Of a stretch of DNA of 64,000 nucleotides, positions 1 through 11,110 are shown one piece after another. The position numbers were made by a program, and so were the translations under genes. The notes below the pieces were generated by a model, which saw only the letters and a program-made list of their open reading frames with translations, searched no databases and had not been told where the DNA came from. Every line of letters begins with the position of its first letter. Position 1 is the stretch's first letter. Source of the stretch: Armigeres subalbatus (taxonomy: Eukaryota > Arthropoda > Insecta > Diptera > Culicidae); contig NW_026943469.1 in NCBI RefSeq assembly GCF_024139115.2, positions 1 through 64,000 of the forward strand. The letters are read 5' to 3'.

Positions 1-400
1 CTTTCGGCTGTTTGTTGCTCTAGGTCAAATAACAATTTCAGCCAAATCCCTTCTCGTTTAAATACCCGTTTCAGACAAACGTCCAACGTTATATTCGGCT
101 AGATGGCTTTCGGCTTAACGTATTATTCGGCCAAGTGGCATTTACACAAATGGCTTTCAGCCGAATGACTTTTTGGCGAAGGCAAAAAGGCCGAATAGTG
201 TTTGGCCGAAACCCATTTGACCGAAAATATCGTATTTTTTCACAGTTAGCTTTCAATTATCTGAAATGAATTGAGTCTCTGAGAAGAAGAGGCCGAAAAC
301 GTCGTTTTACTGAACTGGTCATTTGATCTAAAAAGCTGTTTGCCAAAATTATCCTTTGGCCGAAAATGTCATTTAGCCAAATGGTTCGACATTTTCAATC
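1..400. repeat. Degenerate GGCCGAA-rich short repeat
   Basis: The stretch is built from recurring variants of TTTGGCCGAAA, TTTCGGCCGAA and AAATGGC about every 20-25 bases, in both orientations because the motif is nearly palindromic. No reading frame of interest is present. It looks like an old, decayed tandem repeat with a dyad core. The left edge lies outside the window. Confidence 0.6.
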
Positions 401-855
401 GTATTATCGTATTCAGTCGTTCCGCGAATAATATTTTCGACCAAAAGGTCTCTTCTGTCAAACGACCATTTCAGACGAACAGCAGGAATTTCCGTTGAAA
501 CTCCCAAGTTGAAATTTTGTAGAATACTCAACAGAAAATCCGAATAAATTTCCGATGATATACTGAACAGTTTCATGTAGAACTTTGGAACAACTTCCCG
601 TGAAAAACGTTCATGGAAAGTACGAAGAAATTCTTTTTATATTCGCATTTGAATTCACGCCGCTTGAAATGGCTTTCGGCGTGACGTTGAAAATGCCGCC
701 GCCGACCAAAATTATGACGAACGCCGCAGCTGACGATGTTTGGACCGGCGCACACCTCTAAGTACGCGACACTGAAGATGGCCTTTCCGTTCTGTTTATG
801 GTACCATTACAATTTCGATAATGAATCCACAAACAAACTTTTAAATTTTGCAATG
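401..855. other. Unassigned stretch
   Basis: No convincing gene, RNA or repeat boundary is visible. Scattered GGC/GCC-rich words around 640-730 recall the repeat upstream but are not in register. The short ORFs here look like chance. Confidence 0.4.
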
Positions 856-925
856 CAGCGCGTATTCAAAACTGAGGGTCGTGAATTCGAGTCCTTTCGA
901 AGGAAAGTAGTTACCTCCAATACAT
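856..925 (+). repeat. Decayed tRNA-related unit, left part
   Basis: The sequence resembles the 3' half and downstream flank of the tRNA-Ala-like units at 40.7-42.9 kb: a diverged T-arm (TTCGAGTCC), then GAAGGAAAGTAGTTACCTCC and AATACAT. The unit is interrupted at 925 by a LINE and resumes at 1569. Confidence 0.65.
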
Positions 926-1555
926 TCATTTTTTTCATTTTTTTAGTTAACATCTAAACAGATAACACTGAATCAACAATTTGACGCCACAATGCACGGA
1001 ACGAGGCCGCAACTCTCCATCCTCGGTTGCGCCCCACGCTCGCCAAGCTGTTTTGCACCTGGTCTGCTCCATCTCGCTCGCTGCGCTCCACGCCGTCTCG
1101 TACCTGCCGGATCGGAAGCGAACACCAGATCTTTTGCAGGGTTGCTGTCCGACATTCTTGCACATGTCCCGCTCCAACGTACCCTTCCGGCTTTCTCTTA
1201 GCTACCTTTCTGGACCGTAGAGTTGGGCTGAGCCATGATTCATTCTTCGTCGCCACACACCGTCTTCGTGCACACTGCCAAAGATGGTACTAAGCACCTG
1301 TCTCTCGAATACTCTGAGTGCTTGCAAGTCCTCTCGAGCATTGTCCATGTTTCAAGCGTCCGTAGAGGACAACCGGCTTTGATAAGCGTCTTGTACATGA
1401 TACATTTGGTGCGGTGGCGAATCTTTTCGACCGCAGTTTCGTCTGGAGCCCGTAGTAGGCCCGACTTCACACAGATGATGCGCTTCTGTATTTCACGACT
1501 AACGTTGTTGTCAGCCGTTAGCAAGGATCCGAGGTAGACGAATTCCTCGACCTCG
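926..1555 (-). mobile_element. 5'-truncated RTE-type LINE fragment
   Basis: This is the 3' end of the same LINE family as the near full-length copy at 55262-58704. The reverse-strand translation carries matching C-terminal pieces (for example FVYLGSLLTADNNVSRE and DPAGTRRRGAQRARW in broken frames), and the 3' end near GTTAACTAAA is shared. It is flanked by a perfect 13-bp direct repeat, ACCTCCAATACAT, at 913-925 and 1556-1568, as expected for target-primed reverse transcription. Several frameshifts disrupt it, so it is dead. It sits inside a tRNA-related repeat unit. Confidence 0.85.
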
Positions 1556-1568
1556 ACCTCCAATACAT

Positions 1569-1593
1569 GTTTCAAATATTAATCTTCCACATA
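1569..1593 (+). repeat. Decayed tRNA-related unit, right part
   Basis: TTTCAAATATTAATCTTCC and what follows continue the tRNA-unit flank seen at 40867-40895, so the LINE at 926-1555 split the unit. Satellite S1 begins immediately afterwards. Confidence 0.65.
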
Positions 1594-4500
1594 TTTCGGG
1601 CCTCTTGAAAGGAGGCTTCCGGGCCTCTTGAAAGGAGATCTTCTGTGCCTCTTAAAAGGAGGCTTCTGGCCTCTTGAAGGAGAGGGCTTCTGGCCTCTTT
1701 GAAAGGGAGGCTTCCTGGGCCCTCTTGAAAGAAGTGGCTTCTGGGCCTCTTGAAGCAGAAGCGCTCTGGCCTCTGGAAAGGAGGCTTCTGGGGCCCTCTT
1801 GAAAGGAGGCTCTGGGCCTCTTGGAAAGGAGGCTTCGGGCCTCTTGAAAGGAGGCTCTGGCCCTCTTGCAAGGAGGCTTCCTGGGCCTCTTGAAAGGAGG
1901 CTTCTGGGCCTCTTGAGGGAGGCTTCCAGCCCCTTGAAAGGAGGCTTCCTGGGGCCTCTTGAAAGCGAGGCCTGGCTCCTCTTGAAAGGGGAGGCTTCTG
2001 GGCTCCTTGAAAGGAGGCTCTGGGCCTCTGAAAGGGAGGCTTCCGCTTCTTGAAAGGAGGCCTGGGCTTGAAAGGAGGCCTGGGCCTCTTGGAAAGGAGG
2101 CTTCTGGCCTCTGAAAGCGAGGCTTCCGGGCCCTCTTGAAAGGAGGCTCTGGCCCTTGGAAGAGGCCTGTGCCCTTGAAAGTGAGGCTTCTGGGCCTCTT
2201 GAAAGGAGGCTTCTGGGCCTCTTAAAAGGAGGCCTCAGCCCTCTTGGAAAGAGGCTCTGAGCCTCCCTGAAAGGAGGCTCTGGGCCTCTTGAAAGGAGGC
2301 TTCTGAGCCTCTTGAAAGGAGGCTTTCGGCCTCTTGAAAGGAGGCTTTCGGCCTCTTTGAAAGGAGGCCTCTGGGCCCTCTTGAAAGGGAGGCTTCCTGA
2401 GCCCTCTTGAAAGCGAGGCCTGGGCCTCTTGAAGCAGCCTGAGGCTCTGCAGAAGGAGGCCTGAGCCTCTTGAAAGGAGGGCCTTCTGGGCCCTCTTTGA
2501 AAGGAGGCTTCCTGGGCCCCTCTTGAAAGGAGGCTTCCGAGCCTCTTGAAAGGAGGCTCTGGGCCCTTGAAAGGAGGCTTCAAGCCTTCTTTAAAGGAGG
2601 CCTCTTGAAAGGGGAGGCTTCTGGAGCCTCTTGAAAGGAGGCTTCCTGGCCCTTGAAAGGAGAGGCTCTGAGCCTCTTGAAAGGAGGCTTCCTGAGCCTC
2701 TTGAAAGGAGTGGGGCTTCCTGTGCCTCTTGGAAGGAGCTCTGAGCCCTTGAAAGGAGGCTTCCGGAGCCTCTTGCGGAAAGGAGGCTCTGGCCCCTTGA
2801 AAGGAGGCCTGGCCTCTTGAAGAGGAGGCTTCCTGGGCCCTTGAAAGGGAGGCTTCCGGCCCTCTGTGGAAAGGAGGAGGCTTCCGGGCCTCTTGGAAAG
2901 GAGGCTTCCGGCCTCTTGAAAGGAGGCTCTGGCTCCTTGAAAGGAGGCTTCCGCCTCTTGAAAGGAGGTCGGGCCTCTGCAGGAAAGGGAGGCTTCCTGC
3001 CCTCTTTGAAAGGAGGTTACCTGGCCCTCTTGAAAGGAGGCTTCCTGGCCTCTTGAGTGCTGAGGCCTGGGCCTCCTTGAAAGGGAGGCTTCCTGGCCCT
3101 CTGAAAGGAGGCTGCCTGGGCCTCTTGAAAGGAGGCCTGGGCTTCCCCTGCCTCTTGAAAGGAGGCTTCCGGGCCTCTTGGAAAGGAAGGCCTGGCCTCT
3201 TGAAAGGAGGCTTCCAAATTTCCCCTGGAAAGGCTTCCGGCCTCTTGAAAGGAGGCTCTGGGCCCTCCTTTGAAAGGAGGCTTCCTGGACCTCTTGAAAG
3301 TGAGGCCTGGGCCTCTTGAAAGGAGGCTTCTGGGCCTTCTTGAAAGTGAGGCTTCTGGGCCTCTTGAAAGGAGGCTCTGGCCCTCTTGAAAGGGAGGCTT
3401 CTGGCCCTTGAAAGGAGGCTCGGGCCTGGCCTTGAAAGGAGGCTTCCTGGGCCTCTTTGAAAGGGAGGCTGCCTGGGCCTCTTTGGAAAGGAGGAGGCTT
3501 CCTGGCCCTCTTGAAAGGAGAGGCTCTGGGCCCCTCTTGAAAGGAAGGCCTGAGCCCTTTGAAAGTGAGGCTTCCTGAGCCTCTTGAAAGGAGGGGCTTC
3601 CTTGGCCTCTTGAAAAGGAGGCTTCCTGAGCCTCTTGGAAAGGAGGCTCTTGAGCCTCTTGAAAGGAGGCTCTGAGCCTCTTGAAAGGAGGCCTGGGCCC
3701 TTTGAAGGGGGCTCTGGCCCCTTGGAAAGGAGGCCTGGGCCTCTTGAAAGGAGGCCTGGGCCCTCCTTTTGAAAGGAGGCCTCCGGGGCCTCTTGAAAGG
3801 AGGCTTCCTGAGCCCTTGAAAGGAGGCCTGAGCCTCTTGAAAGGAGGCTCTGGGCCTCCTTGAAAGTGAGGCTCTGGGCCTCTTGAAAGGAGGCTCTGAG
3901 CCCTTGAAAGGGGAGGCTCTCCTGGGCCTCTTGAAAGTGAGGCTCTGAGCCTCTTGAAAGTGAGGCTGGCCGATCTTGAAAGGGAGGCTCTGGCCTCTTG
4001 AAAAAGGAGGCTTCTGGGCCTCTTGAAAGGAGGCTTCTGGGCCTCTTGAAAGGAGGCTCTGGCCCCTTTTGAAAGGAGGCCTGGGCCTCTGTAAAGGAGG
4101 CTCTGGGCCTCTTGAAAGGAGGCTCTGGCCTCTTTGGAAAGGAGGGGCTTCTGAGGCCTCTTGAAAGGAGGCTTCCCAGGCCTCCTTTGAAAAGGGAGGC
4201 TTCACCTGAAGCCTGGCCCTGAAGGGGCCTGGCCCTTTTTGAAGGGGCTTCCTGGCCTCTTGGAAAGGAGGCTCTGGGCCCTTGAAAGGAGGCTCTGGCC
4301 CCTGGAAAGGAGGCTTCCTGGGCCTCTTGAAAGGAGGCCTGGCCCCTCTGGAAAGGGAGGCTCTGGCCTCTGAAAGGAGGGCTCTGGCCTCTTGAAAGGG
4401 AGGCTCTGGCCCTTCAAAGGAGGCTTCCTGGGCCTCTTGGAAAGGAGGCTCTGGCCTCTTGAAAGGAGGCTTCCGGGCCTCTTGGAAAGGAGGCCTGGGC

Positions 4501-5300
4501 CTCTTGAAAGGAGGCTTCCAGGCCTCTTGAAAGGAGGCTTCCTGGGCTCCCTTGGAAAGGAGGGCTTCCTGGCCTCTTGGAAAGGGAGGCTTCCTGGGCC
4601 TCTTGGGTAAGGAGGCTTCCTGGGCCCCTTGAAAGGAGGCTTCTGGGCCTCTGAAAGGAGGCTTCTGCCTCTTGAAAGTGAGGCTCTGGGCCCTTGAAAG
4701 GAGGCTTCTGGGCCTCTTGAAAGGAGGCTTCCGGCCTCTTTTGAGCGAGGAGGCCTCGGGCCTCTTAAAAGGAGGCTTCCGGGCCTCTTGAAAGGAGTGC
4801 TTCTGGGCCTCTTGGAAAGGAGAGGCTTCCGCCTCTTGAAAGGAGGCTCTGGCCTCTTGAAAGGAGGCTTCCGGACCTCTTGAAAGGAGGCTTCCTGGAC
4901 CTCTTGAAAGGTGGCTTCCGGGCCGTTTTACATTGCGACTTCCGGGCCTCTTGAAAGGAGGCTTCCGAACCTCTTGAAAGGAGGCTCCCTAGTCTATTGA
5001 AAGGATGCTTCCTAGTCTTTTGAAAGGAGACTACCGGGCCTCTTGAAAGGAGTCCTAAGAGCCTATTGATAGAGGCTTCCGGAGCACTTGAAAGGAAGCT
5101 CACGAGCTTTCCAAAAGAAGGCTCCCGAGCCTCTTGAAAAGAGGCATCCTGGGAAGAGGCATCCGAGCCTCTTGAAAGTGGGCTCCCGAGCTGCTTCAAA
5201 GGAGGTTCCGAGAAGCATAGAAGAATGCTTCCAATCCTTGTGCAAAAAAGCAACTGAGCTTTTCGGAAAAAAAAAACCTCCATGCATCTTAAATGATGGC
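1594..5300. repeat. Satellite S1, 22-26 bp unit
   Basis: About 3.7 kb of head-to-tail units with the core GCCTCTTGAAAGGAGGC followed by a variable spacer such as TTCTGG, TTCCTGG or TCTGG. The core is a dyad: seven-base arms (GCCTCTT / AGGAGGC, one G-T) around GAA. The left edge is abrupt, next to the tRNA-unit flank. The right edge decays gradually, with recognisable but diverged units from about 4960 to 5290. The minus strand of the unit has no stop codon in any frame, which explains long repetitive ORFs (1579-2583, 2580-4205). I do not regard them as genes. G- and C-run length varies from unit to unit, which may be biological or a long-read consensus artefact. Confidence 0.95.
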
Positions 5301-5559
5301 TTACGGACCTTTTGACTCTAGATTTTGCAACAGAAGCATATTCAACATTATCAACTCGGACATATTATTCAACATTTTGTTTCAATCAGGTAGATTGCAC
5401 TGAAATGTTTAAAATTTGTTCATTCCGCGTTTTGTCCTTTTGATTGTCCATAGTCCTTCATACACTGAGCGGGTTGTGAGGAACAAGATTCAATAGGCTT
5501 TGATTTACTGATTGCCATACATATTATGTACAAAACAATGTTTTGAAAAAAAAATTACA
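5301..5559. other. Unassigned stretch
   Basis: AT-rich sequence with no recognisable gene or repeat. Confidence 0.4.
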
Positions 5560-5683
5560 CTCCATCATTAAGTTTTGATTGGAATTGTAACACATCCGCC
5601 ATTACGTATTTTTGCCCGAGGTACCCCCTAGGCCCAGCGTAGGTACCCCCAGGGGTACATGTACCCCAAGTTGAGAACCGCTG
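5560..5683 (-). mobile_element. hAT-like MITE remnant, one end visible
   Basis: Read on the minus strand from 5683, the sequence starts CAGCGGTTCTCAACTTGGGG and continues with GGTACATGTACCCC-type words. That is the terminal pattern of widespread hAT-type non-autonomous elements. I could not locate the opposite end, so this is a remnant or an imprecise boundary. Confidence 0.5.
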
Positions 5684-6395
5684 TACTAGATTAACGAAGG
5701 CTTTTACAATGTCCTCACTACTCATAATCAGTTTATATCCAATCTGGTGCAATAAGCATGTACGCACCGTCTTGCATTCAAGCAAATTTGGTTTATGTGA
5801 TGCGCCTATTCTTATTGGAGCCGATACCGATACCGATGATGAGGACATTGCAAAAGTCATGCAGATCCATACCTTGAGCTGAACTCGGAAACGTTCTCGA
5901 GTTCAACCCAAGTTATCTAAATGAACCAAGTTGTTGCAAGGATCTTCCGTCGTCATCATATACCCAATCTGGATTAACAAGCATCATGTTAACCCAATTT
6001 CCTTGAATTCGAGATGTTCTAGGTACTCCAAAATGTTCCCAAATTCTGCCCACGATCCATCAGATCAACCAAGGCTTTTACAATATCCTCATAACCAGCA
6101 TATACCCAAGCCGGTTCAGTAAGCAGATGACCTCAATTTCCATGAACATGACATAACCAAGGTCCTCTAAAATTAACATGATTTTAGGTATCTGGCAGAT
6201 GCACAATAATTATATTAGCATTCACTGGATTGTGCCGAGAAATGTCTAATCGAATGTAGAACCACTGCATTCACGGACTCCGGGTGGTTCAAATATTACG
6301 AGATACATGACTTTATGGAGAACATAAACATTTTGTAGTAGCTTATATAAGTAATGATTAAATCCATTGGATATATCGAAAACCTTTTGAACAAT
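5684..6395. other. Unassigned stretch
   Basis: No gene-like frame or clear repeat boundary was seen. A phrase around CCAATCTGG...TTAACCCAA recurs loosely near 5740-5750, 5960-5990 and 6090-6110, so part may be a decayed duplication. Confidence 0.3.
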
Positions 6396-7149
6396 CAAAA
6401 ACCCAGATTAATCCACCTAGCGGTGATGGCGCCTTTCTCGCGCAAAAAGGTATAATAAATGTAGCTCTGAAGGGCCATACACCTCGATGGATGCACAAGA
6501 AAAGGCAAAACAATTACAAATTCGTCTAATGATATGATAGAAAATTTACAACTAGTAGATTTATTGACAGATGGCGCTGCCAAAAGTTTCTCGAATTTCC
6601 ATATGTTCGAATTTCTTGATTTTCGGACAATTTCAGTAGTACTATGAAACTGAACGGATGAGCATTACTATTACGCCTAAATGCGTGCAAACACGAGCAT
6701 CTTTATAGTACGATGAAACTCTTAATGGGAGTAAGCCACGGATAAACTTCAAAATATTCATAGATGCAAAGGCATTTTTCAGAATCACATTATTGTTCTA
6801 TGTGACTATGTCTCATCACTATTTTAATATTATCTTTTTATGCGATTCGCAAATTATTATGAAATTCAATAGTGATCAATACATAGTTTTAGTCTCTGTC
6901 GGATGCAACTCTGTTGCAAGAAAATCGGTTAAGAGTTACTATGTGAAAAATTGGCTAATGTTTTTTATAGCATTTGTGCACACACATACACACACATACA
7001 CACACACGGACAGAGCAGATATTTGTTCCAGCTCGTCGAGCTGAATCGATTGGTATATAATACTATAGGTCTCCGGAACTCTTATCAAAAGTTCGTTTTC
7101 GGAGTGAAATGATAGCCTTTCGGTACAACTTTGTTGTACGAGAAAGGCA
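6396..7149 (+). mobile_element. Mosquito interspersed repeat with terminal hairpin
   Basis: The block starts near CCCAGATTAATCCACCTAGC and GCCTTTCTCG and ends near GTACGAGAAAGGC, a combination common in mosquito intergenic DNA. Inside are a CA-rich microsatellite and the words GGTCTCCGGA and TCAAAAGTTCG. Near the end, CCTTTCGGTACAA (7116-7128) pairs with TTGTACGAGAAAGG (7134-7147). A second, partial copy lies at 21580-21815. The outer limits are inferred. Confidence 0.5.
6979..7007. repeat. (CA)n-rich microsatellite
   Basis: CACACACATA-type repeats lie within the interspersed repeat. The homologous place in the second copy (about 21658-21690) also holds an imperfect CA/CATA run, so it is an inherited part of the element. 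Confidence 0.85.
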
Positions 7150-7549
7150 AAAAGGTCTGCAATACAGTCGACCCTCCTCCATGAGTGACTACAGCATATA
7201 TAACAATTATTCCATAGGAGAAATCAGAGAGATCGAAAAAATATATGTAGTACTGCATCATTTGCTCTGGCCGAAGAGTCCTCAGTGGCTTTCTGTGATT
7301 TTCCAAGCAATCTTTCCCTAGGAAACTTCTTTTCCTTCTCCTTACACGTTACCTCTATAATGCATCTTATTACTACGCATTTTCTGGTGTAGAAACAACG
7401 TATCTAAACATTGGCATCCATATACAGATGGTACTGACTAGCATTTAGCAGCAGTGTATGAGAAAGCCACAAATATGCGGACATCGCAATGAAGATCTAA
7501 CGAACAACATACCTGTTACCACTATCTTTCTGATGAATGTACTGATGTA
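7150..7549. other. Unassigned stretch
   Basis: No supported gene. It contains the flank of the mariner-type insertion that follows. Confidence 0.4.
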
Positions 7550-8176
7550 CAGGGTGTTCAATAAGTTCGAAAACCCTTTTAAAAAAATGTTTCAAAATTT
7601 AGATTAAATTATTTTTATCTCCCAGCTGTATTTCATTGGAAGTATTGTTTCTAAGGAACGTATGTAACATTTCTTTCGGAATGACCTCTATTTTGTACTT
7701 CTTCACGAGCTTTAAACGTTTCTAAAACCCATCGCACGCGGCACGGACCATAAAGGACCAAACAAAAAAGTTAAGAGGGTTCAAATCCGGGAAGCTGGAA
7801 AGTCGCAATGTTTTGTCCAAAAAGTCGATGAAACTGTCCCCATATTAGGCTAAAATCGCAATTTCCGTGAATAAAGGGTTATCTTCCTATTGGAACACGT
7901 AGGGCTCAACTCCGTCTTAGCACCGGGCCACTGGGGGCATCAATCGTCCTTTCTAAAACCTCAGTTTTGTACTACGCCGCAAATGATTTTGACATTCAAA
8001 ACGGCTATTTATGATGCCCCAGTCCATTTTCAACGCAAAGCGTGATAAACAAACAACAAGTGACAGAATGTCAACACCACACACATCCGCTGTCACCAAT
8101 ACTAATACAGAATATGTACATTGGGCTTACAAACACAATGATCAAACATTTGTATTCGAACTTATTGAACACCCTG
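7550..8176 (-). mobile_element. Mariner/Tc1-type DNA element with dead transposase
   Basis: The element is bounded by perfect 22-bp terminal inverted repeats (7550-7571 and 8155-8176, beginning CAGGGTGTTCAATAAG) and flanked on both sides by TA, the target duplication of the IS630-Tc1-mariner superfamily. On the minus strand, around 7640-7900, a broken reading contains FQ followed by a stop, then FIDFLDK and PDLNPLNFFVW, matching the catalytic-core neighbourhood of ITm transposases (usually FQQD... and SPDLNPLDFF). The N-terminal DNA-binding region is missing and stops are present, so this is an internally deleted, non-autonomous copy. The perfect TIRs suggest fairly recent mobilisation in trans. 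Confidence 0.85.
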
Positions 8177-8178
8177 TA

Positions 8179-9060
8179 TATGATTACGTTTTCAACTAAT
8201 GATGCTTCCATTGCAAGTTGAACAGAACGGACGCAGTTCTCCGTTGTTTTTTTGATAAGCATCTGAATATTCTCGTATAAACCGACATTATAAAACTAAG
8301 TTTTTCGGACTCGTGTTGCACAATCTGCTTTGGACCCATGCAATTCAATGGTGTTTATCAAAGTTTCAGGAAGCAGTTTCATTAATCGATTTAAACTAGG
8401 CGTTCGATACGATCTCTCAACGTCGCACTGGGCTGTTTAATTACAGAGCCAAAAGTTTATGAAGCTATCGTGATGGAAAAACATTTTGCTTTCAAATAAA
8501 AAGACCAAACGTTAGTGCTTCCACTTTCGGTAACCATCTACCCTGATGAAAAGTATGCACAGCAACGCCCACTTTTCGTTCAACCAAAGAGCCAATTTAC
8601 TAACAAAACCATCAATTCCTGAGTGACCTTGGACCAATCGAAACAGCGACCGATCACGAGACACGGGAATATGCTCTTCACAAGTTAAAAATATTAATAT
8701 TGGTGTGCAGTTGTGTAGTCACCAAAAGTGCGGCAGTGAACAAACGTGGGCATAATTTATGCCTCTTTGGCACGACCATCGTGAAAAAGTAAAAAGCTAA
8801 TCGACTCTTTAATTTTCCATCGCGATACCGTTTGGAACTGAAATTTTGTACTTAAAAGGAACAGACACACGAGGAAAACGGCTGGGCACGTGGAGTAAAG
8901 CGGCTTTTGATGCACAACGTTTTAAAGCTAACATAACTCAAAGAAGCGAGCGGCTTCCCCATCCAAAAATCACTTCGAAGAAGTTACATTAATACGAGTT
9001 AGTGGTTCATCAGCCGAATTCGACCACTCTTGATTGTATATTTCAGATATGGATTTCAAC
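8179..9060. other. Unassigned stretch
   Basis: No coherent reading frame or repeat was identified. A short palindromic word GCATAATTTATGC occurs near 8750. It could be unique DNA or an old unrecognised element. Confidence 0.35.
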
Positions 9061-9140
9061 CAACGGAAGGTTGTCTTCAGTTTCTAATACTTGACTTTGA
9101 CTTTTCGACTCCACTGAAGACGACCTTACTATTGAAATCG
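9061..9140. repeat. Short inverted repeat at edge of 11-bp satellite
   Basis: AAGGTTGTCTTCAGT near 9067 is mirrored by ACTGAAGACGACCTT near 9114, with TTGACTTTGACTT between the arms. The satellite that follows uses the same TTGAC words, so the array may have started beside or inside this small fold-back structure. Confidence 0.45.
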
Positions 9141-9199
9141 AAATACGTATCTATAAAGTTACGCCCAAGTGGTTGAATCAAATGAGATAGTAATAACTC

Positions 9200-11110
9200 G
9201 TTTTATGACAAGTTCAGAGATTCCTTTGGCTTGACCTCGATCGGACCTTGACTTGACCTTGATCTTGACCTTGACCTTGATTTAACCTTTTGATTTGACC
9301 TTGACTTGACCCTTTGATTTGACCTTTTGGCCTGACCTTGACTTTGATCTTTAACCTTGACCTTGACTTGACAAGACCTTGACTTGACCATGACTTGATT
9401 TTTTGACTTCGACCTTGACTTGACTCTTGACTTTCTGACCTTGACTTGACCTTAATTGGCCTTGACTTGACTTGACTTGACCTTTGACTTGAACTTGATT
9501 CTTCATTTTGACTTTACCTTGACTTGGACCTTGCTTTGATTTTTGGCCTCCTTTTGACTTGACCTTGACTTGATCCTTTGACTTGACCTTGACTTGACCT
9601 TTTGACTTAACCTTGACTTGACCTTGGACTTGACTTGATCCTTGACCTTTGATTTGACTTTGACTTGACTCGACTCGATTCGACTTGGACTTGACCTCGA
9701 TTCGACTCGACTCTACCTTTGATTCTGGACCTATGGCTAGACTCGACTTGACTTGATTTGACTCGATCTTGACTCACCTTGATTCTCGACTTTGACTCGA
9801 CTTCTGACCTTGACTTGGACCTTGACTTGACCTTTGACTTGACCTTTGACTTGACCTTCGACTGGACCCTGACTTGACCTTCCTTTGACTTCCGGCTTGG
9901 ACTTGACCCTTGACTTGACCTTGACTTGACCTTGACTTGACCTTGACTTGACCTTGATTCTGACTTAATCTTGACTTGACCTTTGATTTGACCTTGACTT
10001 GACCTTTGACTTGACCTTTTGACTTGACCTTGACTTGACTTTGACTTGGATTCTCGACTTGACCTTTGACTTGATCTTGACTTGATCTTTGACTTCGGAT
10101 CTTTGACCTGACCTTGACTTGACCTTTGACTTGATCTTTCGACTTGACCTTGACTCTGACCTTTGACTTGACCTTGACTTGACTCTTGATTTCGGATTCT
10201 TTGACCTTGACTTGACCCTTCGACTTCGACCTTTGACTTGACCTTTCGACTTGACCTTTGACTTTCTGACTCTTTGACTTGACCTTTGACTTGACCTTTG
10301 ACTTGACCTTTTGACTTGACCTTGACTTGACTTCCGACCTTTTAGACTTCGACCTTTGACTTGACCCTTTGACTTTTGACCTTGACTTGACTTCCTTGGA
10401 CTTGACCTTTGACTTGACTCGATTTGACTCTTTTGACTTCGCGACCTTGACGTGACCTTGACTTGACCTTAACTAGAATCAAGTTGACTTGACTCGACTT
10501 GACTCGACTTGACTCTCGACTTGACTTCGACTTGGATCTTGACTTGACTTGACTTGACCTCTCGGATTCGACTTGATTCGATTCGTGACTCGACGACTCG
10601 ACTGACCTTGACTTTACTCGGACCTTGACTTTGACCTTTGACTTGACTCTTGACTTCAATTCTGACCTTGACTTGACCTTCGACTCTGACCTTGACATTG
10701 ACATTGTCTTTGACCTTGACTTCTGACCTTGACTCTGGGACTCCTTTGGCTTGACCTTTCGACTTGACCTTGACTCTGGCCTTGGACTTGTCTTGACCTT
10801 GATTTGATCTCGACTTGACTCATGATTCTTGGACCTTGACTTGACTCTTGATCGTTGACCTCGATTTGACCTTGACTTGACCTTGACTTCGACTTGGACT
10901 CGACTTGACTCTGACTAGACTTTTGACCCTTTGATTTGACCTTGATCTTTGATTCGACTTGACATTGATTAGGATTGTAATTTGACGCTCAGATTTAACC
11001 TTTTGACTTGACCTTCACTTTATTATGACTTTACTTATGACCTTAACCTTGGCTTTGTGGTTAGAGGCTTGACCTTGATTTGACCTTTACTTGACATTGA
11101 CTTGACTATA
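9200..11110. repeat. 11-bp satellite (ACCTTGACTTG)n
   Basis: About 1.9 kb of units close to ACCTTGACTTG. The cleanest stretch is around 9905-9960, with strict 11-bp spacing. Elsewhere 12-bp variants such as ACCTTTGACTTG dominate. The array contains many exact copies of TGACCTTGA, the complement of TCAAGGTCA. Reverse-strand ORFs rich in K, S, R and V are translation artefacts of the repeat. Both edges decay into TTGAC-rich sequence. Confidence 0.93.

Noticed and set aside
1579..4205. Two long minus-strand ORFs (334 and 541 codons) as repetitive proteins
   Set aside because: They lie entirely in satellite S1, whose minus strand has no stop codon in any frame. The translations are the repeat unit read through shifting frames (PPFKRP, LLSRGP, ASFQEA), with no conserved register.
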